Source: Aurantiochytrium sp. KH105 (lineage: Eukaryota > Sar > Bigyra > Thraustochytrida > Thraustochytriidae). From it: a DNA stretch of 30,932 nucleotides. Every line of letters starts with the position of its first letter. Position 1 is the first letter of the stretch. The stretch spans positions 1 through 30,932 of the forward strand of contig BGKB01000300.1 of assembly GCA_003116975.1 (NCBI GenBank), written 5' to 3'. Below the pieces are notes generated by a model. That model searched no databases, was not told the DNA's origin, and was given only the letters and a program-made list of their open reading frames with translations. Below are positions 10,028 through 19,945 of this stretch, piece after piece. The translations under genes and the position numbers were made by a program.

Positions 10028-10077
10028 GTCTTTCAAGCCGCGGCGCGTCTTTCAAGGGCGGCGGCCGCGTCTTTCAG
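10028..10077. repeat. Three spaced copies of GTCTTTCAAG
   Basis: Copies begin at 10028, 10047 and 10069 (the last is GTCTTTCAG), separated by GC-only spacers of about 10 bases. The regular spacing of an A/T-containing decamer in nearly pure GC sequence upstream of the kinase gene could be a cis-element cluster or a decayed tandem repeat. Confidence 0.6.
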
Positions 10078-10300
10078 GGCTCGCCTGCTTGCGAGGGCGC
10101 GAGGGCGCGGTACTCGACAGTGGCCGAGCCGGGGTCCCGGACGGACGCTGGCCGAGAGGGGAGGGGACGAGACGCCACGCTGCAGCCACCGACGACGGGG
10201 CGCGCGTATCTTGGCCTCGGTCTGATAGTTTTCCCGCGCCCGCGACGACGATTCTTCCTCGCCGCGGAGGCGAGAAAAGGAGGAAAAAAGTAGAGGAAGA

Positions 10301-10321
10301 GGGAAGGGGATGGGGAAGGGG
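10301..10321 (+). promoter_or_regulatory. G-quadruplex-capable motif in the kinase leader
   Basis: Four runs of three or four G (GGG, GGGG, GGGG, GGGG) separated by AA, AT and AA lie on the coding strand about 640 bp upstream of the kinase ATG. The pattern meets the usual G3+ with short-loop definition. Whether it is transcribed is unknown. Confidence 0.5.
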
Positions 10322-10955
10322 AGTGAGGAAGGCAGAAGAATCCGCGGGGAAGGAAGAGCCCCAGCCAGGCGGGCAGCGAGGCGCGCGCGCGAGTCGCGGC
10401 TGCGAGGGTCTTCTCGGAGGGAGGCAGAAGCCGCGAAGCTCCAGGCGAGCGACGAGCCGCCACCGCAGCGCGCGGCCGCGGCGAGGCGCGAAAGAACCGG
10501 CGGCAGACGCGGGGCGGGCGGCAGCGGGCGGGGAGGAGGGGCCAAAGCCGCAGCCCCACCGCGGTGCGTGACTGCGGGGACGAGGGCGGCAGGAAGAAGC
10601 GGCCAGGAAGGAAGCGAGACATGATCGACGTGACTGACTGCCAGTGACAGACAGGGGCCCCCAGAGAGGGGCGCTGCGAGGGAGGGACAGGCGGGCGGGG
10701 TCCGAGTGCCGGGCGGGCAGAGGGAGCGAGAGGGAGAGGGGAAAGGCGGAGGTAGAAAGACACGCGGATCGAGTAGAGCATAGCAGAGCGGAGCAGAGCA
10801 GAGCAAAGCGCAGCAGAGCAGACCGCCAAGTGCCGAGCGAGGCTGCGTCGAGCGCGAGAGGCGGTACGCGGAGGCAGACGCGCGCGCACGCTCGAGGCGA
10901 CGGCGCGCGGCGCAGCGGCGCGGAAGCAGCGGAGACGCTGGCGCGGAAGGAGCGG

Positions 10956-11042
10956 ATGGAGGGGATGATGATGGCGATGCCGGCGCAGCAAGAGGCGGGG
11001 ACGCCGCGGCCCAGGCCGACGGACGCGCAGCGACAGGCGGGC

Positions 11043-11079
<37 letters not shown>

Positions 11080-13430
11080 CGAGGAGAGGCGCAAGGACGA
11101 AGCTCGTGCGCGCGTTCCGAAGCGAAGGCGCGACGCTCGAAGGCAGACGCTCCGACGAGGAGGTTGAGGAGGAGGAGGAGGCCCTGGCGAACAGGGCCAA
11201 CAAAAACTCGAACGTGGAAAAGAACCCGCGCTGGCACAACAACAACAACAACAACAAATGGCCCGAGGTCGACGCAGACACTGACGACGGAGTGCGCGGG
11301 AAAAGCAACAACGATTCCAACCAGGAAGAAGAGGACGCGCAAGTCAACCCATTCTCCACAGGCCAGGCGCTCAGGAAAAGCAAAAGCGACCTTCAGCGAA
11401 GAGGATCCGCGATGAGCCACGGCGAGATCCTCGAGCAGTATCAGCTGGGCCAGCTTCCCCCACCAATGCAACGCAACCTCGTTCGACCATCCCAGAGCGA
11501 CCTTGGCCTCATGCTCGAGTCGCGCGTCTCCACCGGAAGCGACACGGACGAACCCAGCGTTGCGGGCTTTGATAGCAGCCTGCACCTCGGGTCGCCCTCC
11601 TCAGGCGCTAGCTACGAGTCAGGTTCCACCTTTTTCATGTCTCCGCGCACGCCGAAAAACTACCTTGGTTTCGAGATCCCCTCAAGAGGCAACTTGCGCC
11701 GATCGAACTCAGCCGACGAGATCCCGGAAATGCAACCATCTTTTCCGAACTCACCACAACCACACTGCCCTCTGCCGCCCCAGCCTCCGAGTAAGGCCTC
11801 CCCACACAAATTTAACGAGGCCCCCGGGGGCATGTACCGCACTGGCGGCGGCAACGGCGCGCGAAGACGACTCTCGCGATCTCCGCGTCATCAGCGGAAC
11901 ATCACTGTAAGTCTTCTGCCCGAACATAACATGACGGACATGGAGAACTTGCAACGCATGAGCAACTACCTTCCCGAAGCACCCTCAAACAACAACAACA
12001 ACAACGCTACACGCATGCCACGTCGCAACACCCGTTTGGACGCGGAACGCTCCAAGTCAGATCTTGCGCTCGCGCAAGCAAGCGGCCGACCCATCGGCGG
12101 TGCGCGTCTCAACTCGCACCGCAAACGGGTCGTTCGTCCCCATCTCACCGCCATCAAACCGGTCGATGAGACCGCAGAGATCCACAACCCAGACTCGCCT
12201 GCGTCCTCCACAACAGTCGTTGCACCGCATGGCGTCTCGCCGGTCTCGGGAAGGTTCGTTCGCCCGTACCAGCGTCCGGATCGTCTCGGGCGCAACTACA
12301 CGCAACAGGGCGAGAGACAACCCCGCGACCGCCGCCACACCGACTCCGTCCTGCCCGTGCCGCGCTACACGCCTCTGTCCCCGGACCACCCTTCAGTGTC
12401 CCGGGGCCGGCTGGCGCCTCGTCCTGGGCTCAAAACGACCATCGGAGCTCCAACATCCACGCGCTACTCGCCGCGAGACCACAGTCCACGTCCAGTGCAC
12501 CCCACATTGCCTTCGTCCACCTCGTATTTGCCGCGTCGCGACTCGATCGCCTCTCACGCAAGCACGAGCTGCAGCAGCAACAGCGGGGGTGCTGGAATAC
12601 ACTCAATCATGGACATTGATTTCGACAGCGTCGTCGTCAATGAGATTCCCTTTGGTAAGGGATCCTTTGGCAGCGTCCACCGCGCGCTCGACAAGCGGTC
12701 TGGCACACACTACGCCGTCAAGCGGCTGCGGACCGACGTCAGCGACGACGTCAAGCGCCAGCACGAAGAGGAAGTCATCGTCATGCGGCGGCTCGAGCAC
12801 GAAAACATTGTACAATACGTCGCGACGCGCTTTGTCGAGCAGGAAACAACCCTGGAAATCTTTCTCGAATATGTGCCCGGAGGAAGTCTTTCCAGCGTCA
12901 TCAAAGAGTTCGGCGCCCTCTCCGTTGATCTCACCCGCAAGTACACGTACCAAATGCTCTTGGGTATTCAATACCTGCACAGCATGAATGTCATTCATCG
13001 GGACATTAAGGGAGCCAATGTGCTGGTCACGCTTGACGGCACTTGCAAACTTGCGGATTTCGGATGCTCTCGGATTCTCTCCGAAATGGGCACTGCCGAC
13101 CGTGACGAGACCCTTCGTCGCATTCGTGGCTCGGTGCCTTGGATGGCGCCCGAGGTCGTCAAGGAAACAGCATACAATTTGCCTGCCGACATTTGGTCGC
13201 TCGCGGCAACTGTTTTGGAAATGTCTTCGGGTTCGCGACCCTGGCCAGGCGTTGATCAGCCCATTGCTGCTATTTTCAAGATTGCAAGTTCCCCGAACGG
13301 GCCTCCCATCCCAGACGTTGTTCCATTGCAAGTGCGCGCTGTCCTCGACCTGTGCTTTCAAAAGGACCCTGACGCGCGCCCAAGCGCCCTTGATCTCCTC
13401 AATCACGACTTTTTCTTTCAGATCGACTAA
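10956..13430 (+). CDS. STE11/MEKK-type protein kinase (MAPKKK-like) with long disordered N-terminus
   Basis: This is an 824-residue Ser/Thr kinase of the MAP3K group, expected to phosphorylate MAPKK proteins. The catalytic domain spans about residues 555-822. It has the glycine loop GKGSFGSVH (567-575), Lys589 in YAVKRL, HRDIKGANVL with Asp683 and Lys685, DFG at 701-703, and GSVPWMAPEV with APE at 731-733, a wording typical of STE11/ANP/MEKK kinases. The C-terminus ends right after the kinase lobe. The first 550 residues are low complexity: a poly-Gln run (CAG repeats, about 11042-11078), poly-Asn runs, and Ser/Pro/Arg-rich sequence with four R/K-S-x-S-D/A motifs. The first in-frame ATG is 10956, followed by three adjacent ATGs from 10965; the open frame upstream has no ATG. 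A GTAAGT at 11907 is not used as far as I can tell, because the frame stays open. Confidence 0.93.
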
Positions 13431-13756
13431 TTGTGCATGTATACTTACGATTTTCTACAACTACCTACATTCCTTTTCACTCATTCACTGTCAATCATTC
13501 GTTCATTCGTTCATTTTTGGTCGGCTTGTCTTGTGAAAGAGACAATCTTGGCAGGAGCACTCGTATGACCATCGAAGTCGCGTGGGATCCAATCAACTTC
13601 ATTTCTAGTCACGAATATTTGCATTGACTAAAACTGAACCACCAACTCCCTTCTTGACCACAGAGTGCTCATTCTTGCCGTCACCATGTCGATTGCAAGT
13701 TGGTTGTCGAGATAGACATAAGGGGGCTTGCATGCATTCATCAAGCATTGGCTATG
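13431..13756 (+). other. 3' flank of the kinase gene
   Basis: The sequence is T-rich with a short TTCATTCGTTCATTCG-type repeat near 13490-13515, probably 3' UTR. No gene is seen. Confidence 0.5.
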
Positions 13757-14101
13757 CTATGTCATTTGGCGAAGCCGTTCGGCTCCATTATCATTCCCAC
13801 TGACGACTTTTAGTTGTTGCAGCATCATTCCACTTTGCCCGCGCACCATGACGCCCCATTCGCCGCAATATCGATCACGACTGGCAAACACACTCAGGTT
13901 TTTCTGCATTCCGAGTGCCGTGCAGATTGCCAGAGACGTGCAGATGGCGAAAACCATGCAAATTGCGAGAGCCGTGCAGGCTCTTCAGCTTGACCGCGCA
14001 CGAATGCGCCAGTTCTTTATTTTGCGAAATATGCACGTCGCGAAAGGCAATGCAAACAGCAGAGTCACCACGGCGATTAGCAGCGCGTAGCTAAACTCCA
14101 T
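13757..14101 (-). pseudogene. Small membrane-protein frame with two hydrophobic segments, interrupted by an in-frame TGA
   Basis: On the minus strand an ATG at 14101, in good context (GCGCC before, G after), opens MEFSYALLIAVVTLLFALPF, a clear membrane segment, then a basic stretch RKIKNWRIRAR. A TGA follows at 13985-13987 after 38 codons. In the same frame beyond the TGA, a second hydrophobic segment is built from an 18-bp tandem repeat (TALAIC, MVFAIC, TSLAIC, TALG). A polar tail then runs to a stop at 13757. The matching frame and membrane character on both sides of the TGA suggest one two-span protein broken by a nonsense change. A functional 38-residue protein, or readthrough, are alternatives. 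I recognise no family. Confidence 0.4.
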
Positions 14102-15147
14102 GGCGCGCGCCCGCTACCGCGTCGAGCGCGGCGTCCGCGACGTCTTGCCCACGACTGACTCCCGAGCCACACTCGTGGTCTTGCTTTCGGATTTGCCGGG
14201 TTATTTTACAATGTACCGGTATATGACCGTTGCGGAATTCTGGCGACACGGACTCGATTTTGGGTGAAAATATTCGACTTTAAAGGGAAAGCGCATGAAC
14301 ACAAGGGAAAAAGAAATCGTATGGCGCGCGCTGTCTCGGCGTGTGGCGCTCGCTTTCTCGGCACTGGTTAGTCTGAAGTTCTCACAGTCCAATGACATAG
14401 GTTCTACAGATCAGAGAGAGGCCTATGCTGCGGCATGATGAGAGAATTGCGGATCATCAGTCCCAAATCGTTTCTCAGCTTTCAATCTCTAGGCTCGAAC
14501 CCTAAAGAACTCTCGGCATCGTTGTGATGCTCGTTTGAGCCGGAGTGAGATCGAGAGCAGGACAAAAAGAAGGAGACTTCGGCGGAGTTGCGTTGCAGTG
14601 CGAACGCCATCCGGGCGGACACGTCCGCCTCGCCAGCATCTGATCACAGGGAATACATCTCACTACAAGTCTCGCATTCTGCAATCGCAGAGCAACGAAG
14701 GTTTGCGGTAACACTAGAATCGCCAAGGATCCGATTGTCTGCAGCAGCAAAAGGGTAAATAAGGCTGCTCTTGCTCTTCCTCGACTGGATCTCCTCAGCA
14801 ACGAACGATCGTCCCATGAATTTACATTTTCTTATTGTGCTCTTCACTGGTTCACTCTGCCCGCGCTGCCTTGATCCCCGAGCGAGGGAAAATCACGGAC
14901 GTCCTCAAAGGTGTGCGGGCTCGGACGATCTCGCCGAAGAGCAAAACGGCCGTTAGACTCCCTCCCCCTTCACACTCTTTTCCCTTCTTCTTTTTTCCCC
15001 CTCCGGGCTCGGTCGGGGCCCCTTGGTGCAGGCAGCAGCGAGCGCAGTGCCGATTTTCTTGGGCGCTCGCGCGCAGGCGCTCGGCTGATCGCGGCCAGCG
15101 TGGTCTCGACGCGCAGACGGGTGATCGGGGCGGAGAGTCGTCGCGCG
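14102..15147. other. Region without a supported gene, with a second TGA-interrupted minus-strand frame
   Basis: On the minus strand an ATG at 14817 opens a 57-codon frame, polar and Cys-containing, to a TGA at 14644-14646. The same frame stays open and protein-like for another 53 codons to 14482. It may be decayed or part of a spliced gene. From about 14955 the plus strand is pyrimidine-rich and is probably the leader of the phosphatase-like gene. Confidence 0.3.
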
Positions 15148-17025
15148 ATGGCAGCCAGGGTCGTCGACGGTCTCTTCGTGGGCGACGCGCTGTCGTCCAT
15201 GGACGTGAACTTCCTCGTGGCGAACAAGATCACGAGGGTCATCAACTGCGCGGCTCTCGAGCTGGAGAATCGGTGGGAGGCGCTCGGCATCGAATACCTG
15301 AGCTTTGAGTGGGTCGCGGAAGAGAATTTTGATTTGCTCGCCGCAGACGGAATGACTCAAGCCTGGGGTCAAGACGCGAATGAGTTTGAAGTCGAGGGCT
15401 GTCCTTGCGTTTGGCTTGGCAAAACGTGCGCCTTCATCGAGGAAGCCCTGGAAGTCGGCGCCGGAGTGCTCGTGCACTCTCAAGACGGCACGAACCGCGC
15501 ATGTAGCTGCGTGCTCGCATATCTCATGAATGTCTACGGCTGGAGTTTGCATAAGTCCATGTCTTTTCTGCAACGCAAGCGATCCGACTTGTTGCCCAGC
15601 CAAAAGTTTGTCAAGCAGCTTCAGCAGGTCAGCGATTGGCTCGAAACAACCTACCTTGATGCCATGCCGCACGCTGCAGACTGGGCTGCGCGCAAATTTA
15701 GATCATGGAACGTGGCCGACATCGATCTCCACATGATTAGCACGCGCGCGAACGAGGAGCTCCTCTTGCATAACACCTATCTGAATAGCGACGCCAGTGA
15801 ATCCCAGCCCCATGCCGTGTGGGCAAAGTCAGGACACGATGCCGGAAACCTTTGCCCCAATGAATCCTCGAGGACCACGGAGATGCCATTACTTTCTGAC
15901 CAACAGAAAACGCTTGCCCCTGTGACAGTCTCATCACCGCACCGCGCGAAAAGGCGATCACGACGCGAGGCAGGCTTGGCGTGTAGGGAGCCCAAGTCAG
16001 TGTCATGGATTGACGCGGATGAAATCGTGAAAAGTGGCCAGCCCGTCATGCGGAGCCCCTTCAGCAAGCGCGTCGTGCCCGAGCGTCCTCCCGGTCCCTC
16101 GTACAGGTCCCTAGCGGCGACAGGTCAATGGAAGGAGCTCGAGTCTTCTCCTGCTGCAGATTCGCATCGGAGTCCAAGCAAAGCGGCAATGTCGTCTCTG
16201 AGCCCGGCAAGAACGGTCTCGTCTCCCGTTAAATTCGCAACCATTGTATATGAAGAGGGTGAGGTCACTCATGAAGAGGAGGAGTTGGGTTTGAGACTAA
16301 AACCTAGAGCGACAAGACCTACACCTGAGCCACCCGGGATGGCCGAGAGTCTCTGGACTGGACCCGAAGCTTCCAGCATGGCCGAGAGTCTGCTGAGCGT
16401 CCGCGAGGACCATGCAAATCCTGCGGACGAAGGCCATTTCGAGAATACAGCTCATGCGAGCGACACAGCAAACAGGAGCGGCGCTTCGACAAATCTTCCG
16501 TTAATGTTGGATAATTTAAACCTTGGACACTTACGATCAGCGCTCATGGCCAAGGGCGTCGTCGAAAGTGGGTCTGTGCACGCGCATCGGCCACCTTCTC
16601 CGCCCGTATCACCGCCGCGTCGTCGCACAAAAAGAGCTTCGAAACCTGGACAACGGCCCTCTGCATCCCTCACGAGGCCCACATCTGCATCTGCGAGCCG
16701 TAGTCGCGAAATGACACGGGCAGCGTCAAAATCCACTGCCAAAAGCAAGCGACTGTCCTCTTCAACAAAGACTGTCAGGTCTTTAAAAAAAGGGTCGTCT
16801 CAGAAAATGAACCCCAAGGCGCCGACGTCATCTCGGCGTAAGCGACTAGGTACCGAAAACGTTGAACCGCCGCCGATGCTGTCCAAGTCTTGCCCGCCTC
16901 GCCGTCCTGCGCGCATCGCGAGGAATCGTGGAAAGGCTCGCGCTCTCTCTCAAGATGACCATCACAATCTCACCACAACGCTTGCCGTGGACGCAGCGCA
17001 ATTGAAAGTTTCCTCACGACGCTAG
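15148..17025 (+). CDS. Dual-specificity phosphatase-fold protein, predicted pseudophosphatase
   Basis: The 625-residue protein starts with a dual-specificity phosphatase domain (about residues 3-166): VVDGLFVGDALSS and VINCA at the start, the signature loop at 108-118, then a helical end (FLQRKRSDLLPSQKFVKQL) typical of this fold. The signature reads VLVHSQDGTNRA, where active enzymes have HCxxGxxR-S/T: the catalytic Cys is Ser111 while Arg117 is kept. STYX-type proteins with such changes bind phosphoproteins without hydrolysing them. A binding or scaffold role is therefore inferred. Residues about 170-625 are low complexity, first acidic or mixed, then strongly basic and Ser-rich (RRRTKRAS, SSRRKRLG), possibly nuclear or microtubule-binding. 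MAESL occurs twice near 16338-16395. I chose ATG 15148 (G at -3), since the open frame upstream has no ATG. It converges with the LRR receptor gene, 255 bp away. Confidence 0.85.
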   Translation: MAARVVDGLFVGDALSSMDVNFLVANKITRVINCAALELENRWEALGIEYLSFEWVAEENFDLLAADGMTQAWGQDANEFEVEGCPCVWLGKTCAFIEEALEVGAGVLVHSQDGTNRACSCVLAYLMNVYGWSLHKSMSFLQRKRSDLLPSQKFVKQLQQVSDWLETTYLDAMPHAADWAARKFRSWNVADIDLHMISTRANEELLLHNTYLNSDASESQPHAVWAKSGHDAGNLCPNESSRTTEMPLLSDQQKTLAPVTVSSPHRAKRRSRREAGLACREPKSVSWIDADEIVKSGQPVMRSPFSKRVVPERPPGPSYRSLAATGQWKELESSPAADSHRSPSKAAMSSLSPARTVSSPVKFATIVYEEGEVTHEEEELGLRLKPRATRPTPEPPGMAESLWTGPEASSMAESLLSVREDHANPADEGHFENTAHASDTANRSGASTNLPLMLDNLNLGHLRSALMAKGVVESGSVHAHRPPSPPVSPPRRRTKRASKPGQRPSASLTRPTSASASRSREMTRAASKSTAKSKRLSSSTKTVRSLKKGSSQKMNPKAPTSSRRKRLGTENVEPPPMLSKSCPPRRPARIARNRGKARALSQDDHHNLTTTLAVDAAQLKVSSRR

Positions 17026-17280
17026 CGACGGTGAAAGCGAGTCGACCTAAAACATCTTATGGGACCTCATTCTACATTTGGCAAGGCCGCATTCGCAAAA
17101 GGAGGGTGCTAAACTCACGCAACAGGAACAAAACAATTGAAAGGTGTGGACCAAGGCAGTGAGCATACCACAAGGAAAATGTATGTGAAGAAAATATGAA
17201 TTAACAGAGTATAGTAATCTCTTTGAAACGAAAGTAGAAACAACTTTGTTGTATTGAGCAAACGGTGCAAAGGCCTTGAA

Positions 17281-19945
17281 TTACTCGCGCGAAGCGCTGG
17301 TAACTGCAACTTGAACAGGTTGCTTCTTGTCGCCTGCGCTTGGATCCTGTAATCGTAGACGCCGATGGCGAAACCAAAGAAGAGCGATAGCGCCGCACAC
17401 GGCCATGACACCAACTACAGCACCAACAATCACTTCCCAACTCGATCCCGATTCCGACGAGGAACAGGGCTCGGTTGTGATATTATTGAACTGACTTGGC
17501 TGAGGTCCGCAAAGTGGGTTTCCTTCAGCGAGGCTTTAGATGCGAATCCATTCAAATATACTCGTCAGCGGTCTCGACAAAGGCGGCCAATTATCTCATC
17601 GCGAGATGCCTTTTGTCTCTTGCACTTACAGGGTTGTGAGCGCCGTCATTCCCGAAAAGATATCGGGAAGGGTTCTGAAATTGTTCGATCTCAGATCCCT
17701 TGTGACGCAACATAAAGTGAGCAACATTTTTGGTTAGAATTTGCTCGTTTGGCACAGGTACGGGCAAATCAAGGCACATGTAACGTACAGGTACGTGAGA
17801 TTGGTCAGGTGTGCAAAACTCTCTGGCAGCGTCGAGATCTGGTTCGAGCTGAAACTCCTACAGATTTTCTCGTCAAGTTAGCTCTTGTACCAAGTCTTTC
17901 ATGTAGAGTTCCAGACTTTCATAAATGCGACTTACAGGGCCAGCATGTTGGTCATGCCACCGAATGTGTCTGGTAGATTGGAGAGCATGTTCTCATCGAG
18001 AGTCCTGCAACTTCAATTGTCAGATGCACTGTATTCGCCTCGTTAGGATAATCTTCGAAACGAACTTACAAGGTTTCCAGGATAGAAAGGTCGCCAATGT
18101 GATCGGGAAGCGAGGACAGCAAATTGGAAGAGACGTAGCTGTGACATGATTTACGGGAGGGCAAGCATCAGTCAGTAAGAGCGCCGAGCTGCTGCCCATT
18201 GATCAGAATGAAAACGCCGTCAAACTCACAAGTCAGTCAGCTTCGTGAGCATAGTCAAGGTCTCCGGAAGAGAAGTAAGCTGGTTTGATTGAAGAAACCT
18301 GTTGCGATGAATGACTTCGTTGGCTTTTCGGTTTGATGCGCTTGAGCGATTCCTGTCCATGTTCAGCTTACAGTGTGTCGACGTGGGTAAGCAACCCAAA
18401 GTCATCTGGAAGAGAGGAGAGCTCGTTCGTGTCGAGGTACCTGTCGGCGATGCAGAAGCGTTTTTGTCAGACCTTGACAACGCAGATGACCTCGGGAAAA
18501 AATGAGAACTAACAGTCTACTAAGAGCAATCAGATTAGTAAAGCTCTCTGGAAGGGAGGAGAACTGGTTGCCAGAGCAATAGCTTTCGAATTCGAGATTG
18601 AGCAGGTTAGAGAAACGTTCAAACGCACGTTTGACGTCAGGTGTGCGCAAACTCACAAACGTCGTAGGGCCGTCAGGTTGCCAAAATTCTCGGGTAGAGA
18701 GGTAAGAGCATTCTTGTAGCAGCGGCTGTTGCGGCGCACGGTGTTTTATGATTTTATTTTTGGTCAGCTTCAAACGAGATGCCTCGCGACACACTTAAAA
18801 ATAAAGTCGCTCAACTCACAGGTCAGAAAGCTTCTGGAGCTCGCAGATTCCTTCCGGAAAAGATTGTAAAAGGTTTGTGGAAATCCGGCTGTGACAAAAT
18901 ACGAACATATTGCGTAAGTTCGAAGAAAATGCTGTGCAAGCTTGCTCTAAACGAATTTGCACCTTTGACGAAGTGACTTACAGAGTTCTGAGCTCCTCTA
19001 AAGCGTTGATCGTTGTTGGGAGAGAGGTAAGGTGGTTGACTTCGAGGTCTCTGTGCCGTGGCAACGAGCGGGTCAGTTTTGTGCTGCTAAAGGGAAACAG
19101 AATGCACAGCCCTCCTTTCACGTTGTTGCTCCGCCGAAGGTGGACTCACAAGGTTCGAAGAGCGTCGAGCGCCCCAATTCCTTCAGGAATCGAGGTGAAG
19201 TTGTTGCTGGTGAGACGTCTGTAACAATTTGGGGCAAAGGTAAGTCAGTCTTTGGCTCGCCAAGGATCATTCAAACCTGTACTTTAAACTCACAAGCTCG
19301 TCAGCGCAGCGAGAGTGGTGATGGCATCTGGGAAAGTGGAAAGCTGATTGGTTCTCAGGTCCCTATTCCAATGTGCGACGCGTTAGTGAGCTTTGAGCCT
19401 CTGGATATCGTATTTTGGAACCTAAACTCACAGTTTTTTCAGGGAATTAAGGTCGCTAATGCAAGTGGGGACCGAGGTTATGTTCGTTTCGCGCCAGATT
19501 CTAGTATGAACGAAGACAAATCAAAAGTTAGCGGGCGCGTTTTCCGTTTTGTTTCACAAGGTTCGTTTCAAGGCCGAGCGGAACACGTACAATTCTGTCA
19601 GTGCCGGCAGAAGGCAGACAGTGTCCGTCATTGAGGTGAGATCGAACGACGATAAGATGGCGCTGAGCGAATAATAAAATAGACCAACAAAAGCAGCATT
19701 AGCATTCAGCTTGATATATGCGACGAGGGGGAACGAGGAGCTTGGCTCTTGGGGAGAACGTACAGATACTTGAGGTCCGGCACATCGGTGAGAGATGGAA
19801 TCATCGCAAGAGAGCTCATCTCGGTGCAGGTGAGCTCTGTCGATGCTCCACTGCAGATCTCGGTGTCGCAAAAGCAAGAGGCCCAAGCCACGCGCGTGCA
19901 GACGGCCGTGAGGCCAAGACACAGTATCCATCCCGCAATACGCAT
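17281..19945 (-). CDS. Leucine-rich-repeat single-pass membrane receptor, 16 exons
   Basis: Exons by ascending position: 17281-17533, 17630-17698, 17789-17857, 17936-18004, 18070-18138, 18230-18298, 18372-18440, 18514-18582, 18657-18725, 18820-18888, 18982-19050, 19150-19218, 19294-19362, 19432-19500, 19591-19662, 19764-19945. They total 1404 nt and encode 467 residues. Exon 1 gives a signal peptide (MRIAGWILCLGL...) and a Cys-rich cap (CFCDTEIC). The next exon encodes a 24-residue repeat-like unit, and the following 13 exons are exactly 69 nt, each one 23-residue LRR of the form LxLxxNxLxxLPxxIxxLxxL. The last exon has a capping NPLCGP motif, a Ser-rich stalk, a membrane helix (VIVGAVVGVMAVCGAIALLW) and a 29-residue basic tail without a kinase. 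All introns are GT-AG, phase 2 and 65-101 nt. It is likely a cell-surface recognition or adhesion protein needing a signalling partner. The start at 19945 has A at -3. Confidence 0.93.

Larger units (their letters stand above)
5340..10955. other. Gene-poor, microsatellite-rich region and long leader of the kinase gene
   Basis: For about 5.6 kb I find no frame with a recognisable domain or sustained protein-like composition on either strand. Open frames here are Arg/Ser/Pro/Ala-rich and arise from GC-rich simple sequence. At least ten short tandem-repeat tracts occur, listed separately. From about 10240 the plus strand turns strongly purine-rich and leads into the kinase start at 10956, so roughly the last 700 bp probably form promoter and 5' UTR. 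Confidence 0.6.

Noticed and set aside
10644..10955. N-terminal extension of the kinase frame
   Set aside because: No ATG in frame; it would need a GTG start, and the sequence is an Arg/Glu/Ala low-complexity leader.
10033..11585. Long minus-strand open frames over the kinase leader and N-terminus
   Set aside because: They are Ser/Leu/Pro/Ala-rich antisense to purine-rich sequence and polyglutamine codons, with no domain. The plus strand holds a clear kinase.
11907..11912. GTAAGT donor-like site inside the kinase coding region
   Set aside because: The reading frame stays open and of similar composition through it, and no paired acceptor improves the protein.
13728..14090. Plus-strand frame with AVQIAR/DVQMAK repeats
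   Set aside because: It is the antisense reading of the minus-strand hydrophobic hexapeptide repeat; the minus frame has a better start context and clear membrane segments.
14482..14560. GGTTCGAGCC element on the minus strand resembling a tRNA T-arm
   Set aside because: No matching acceptor, D or anticodon stems could be built around it.
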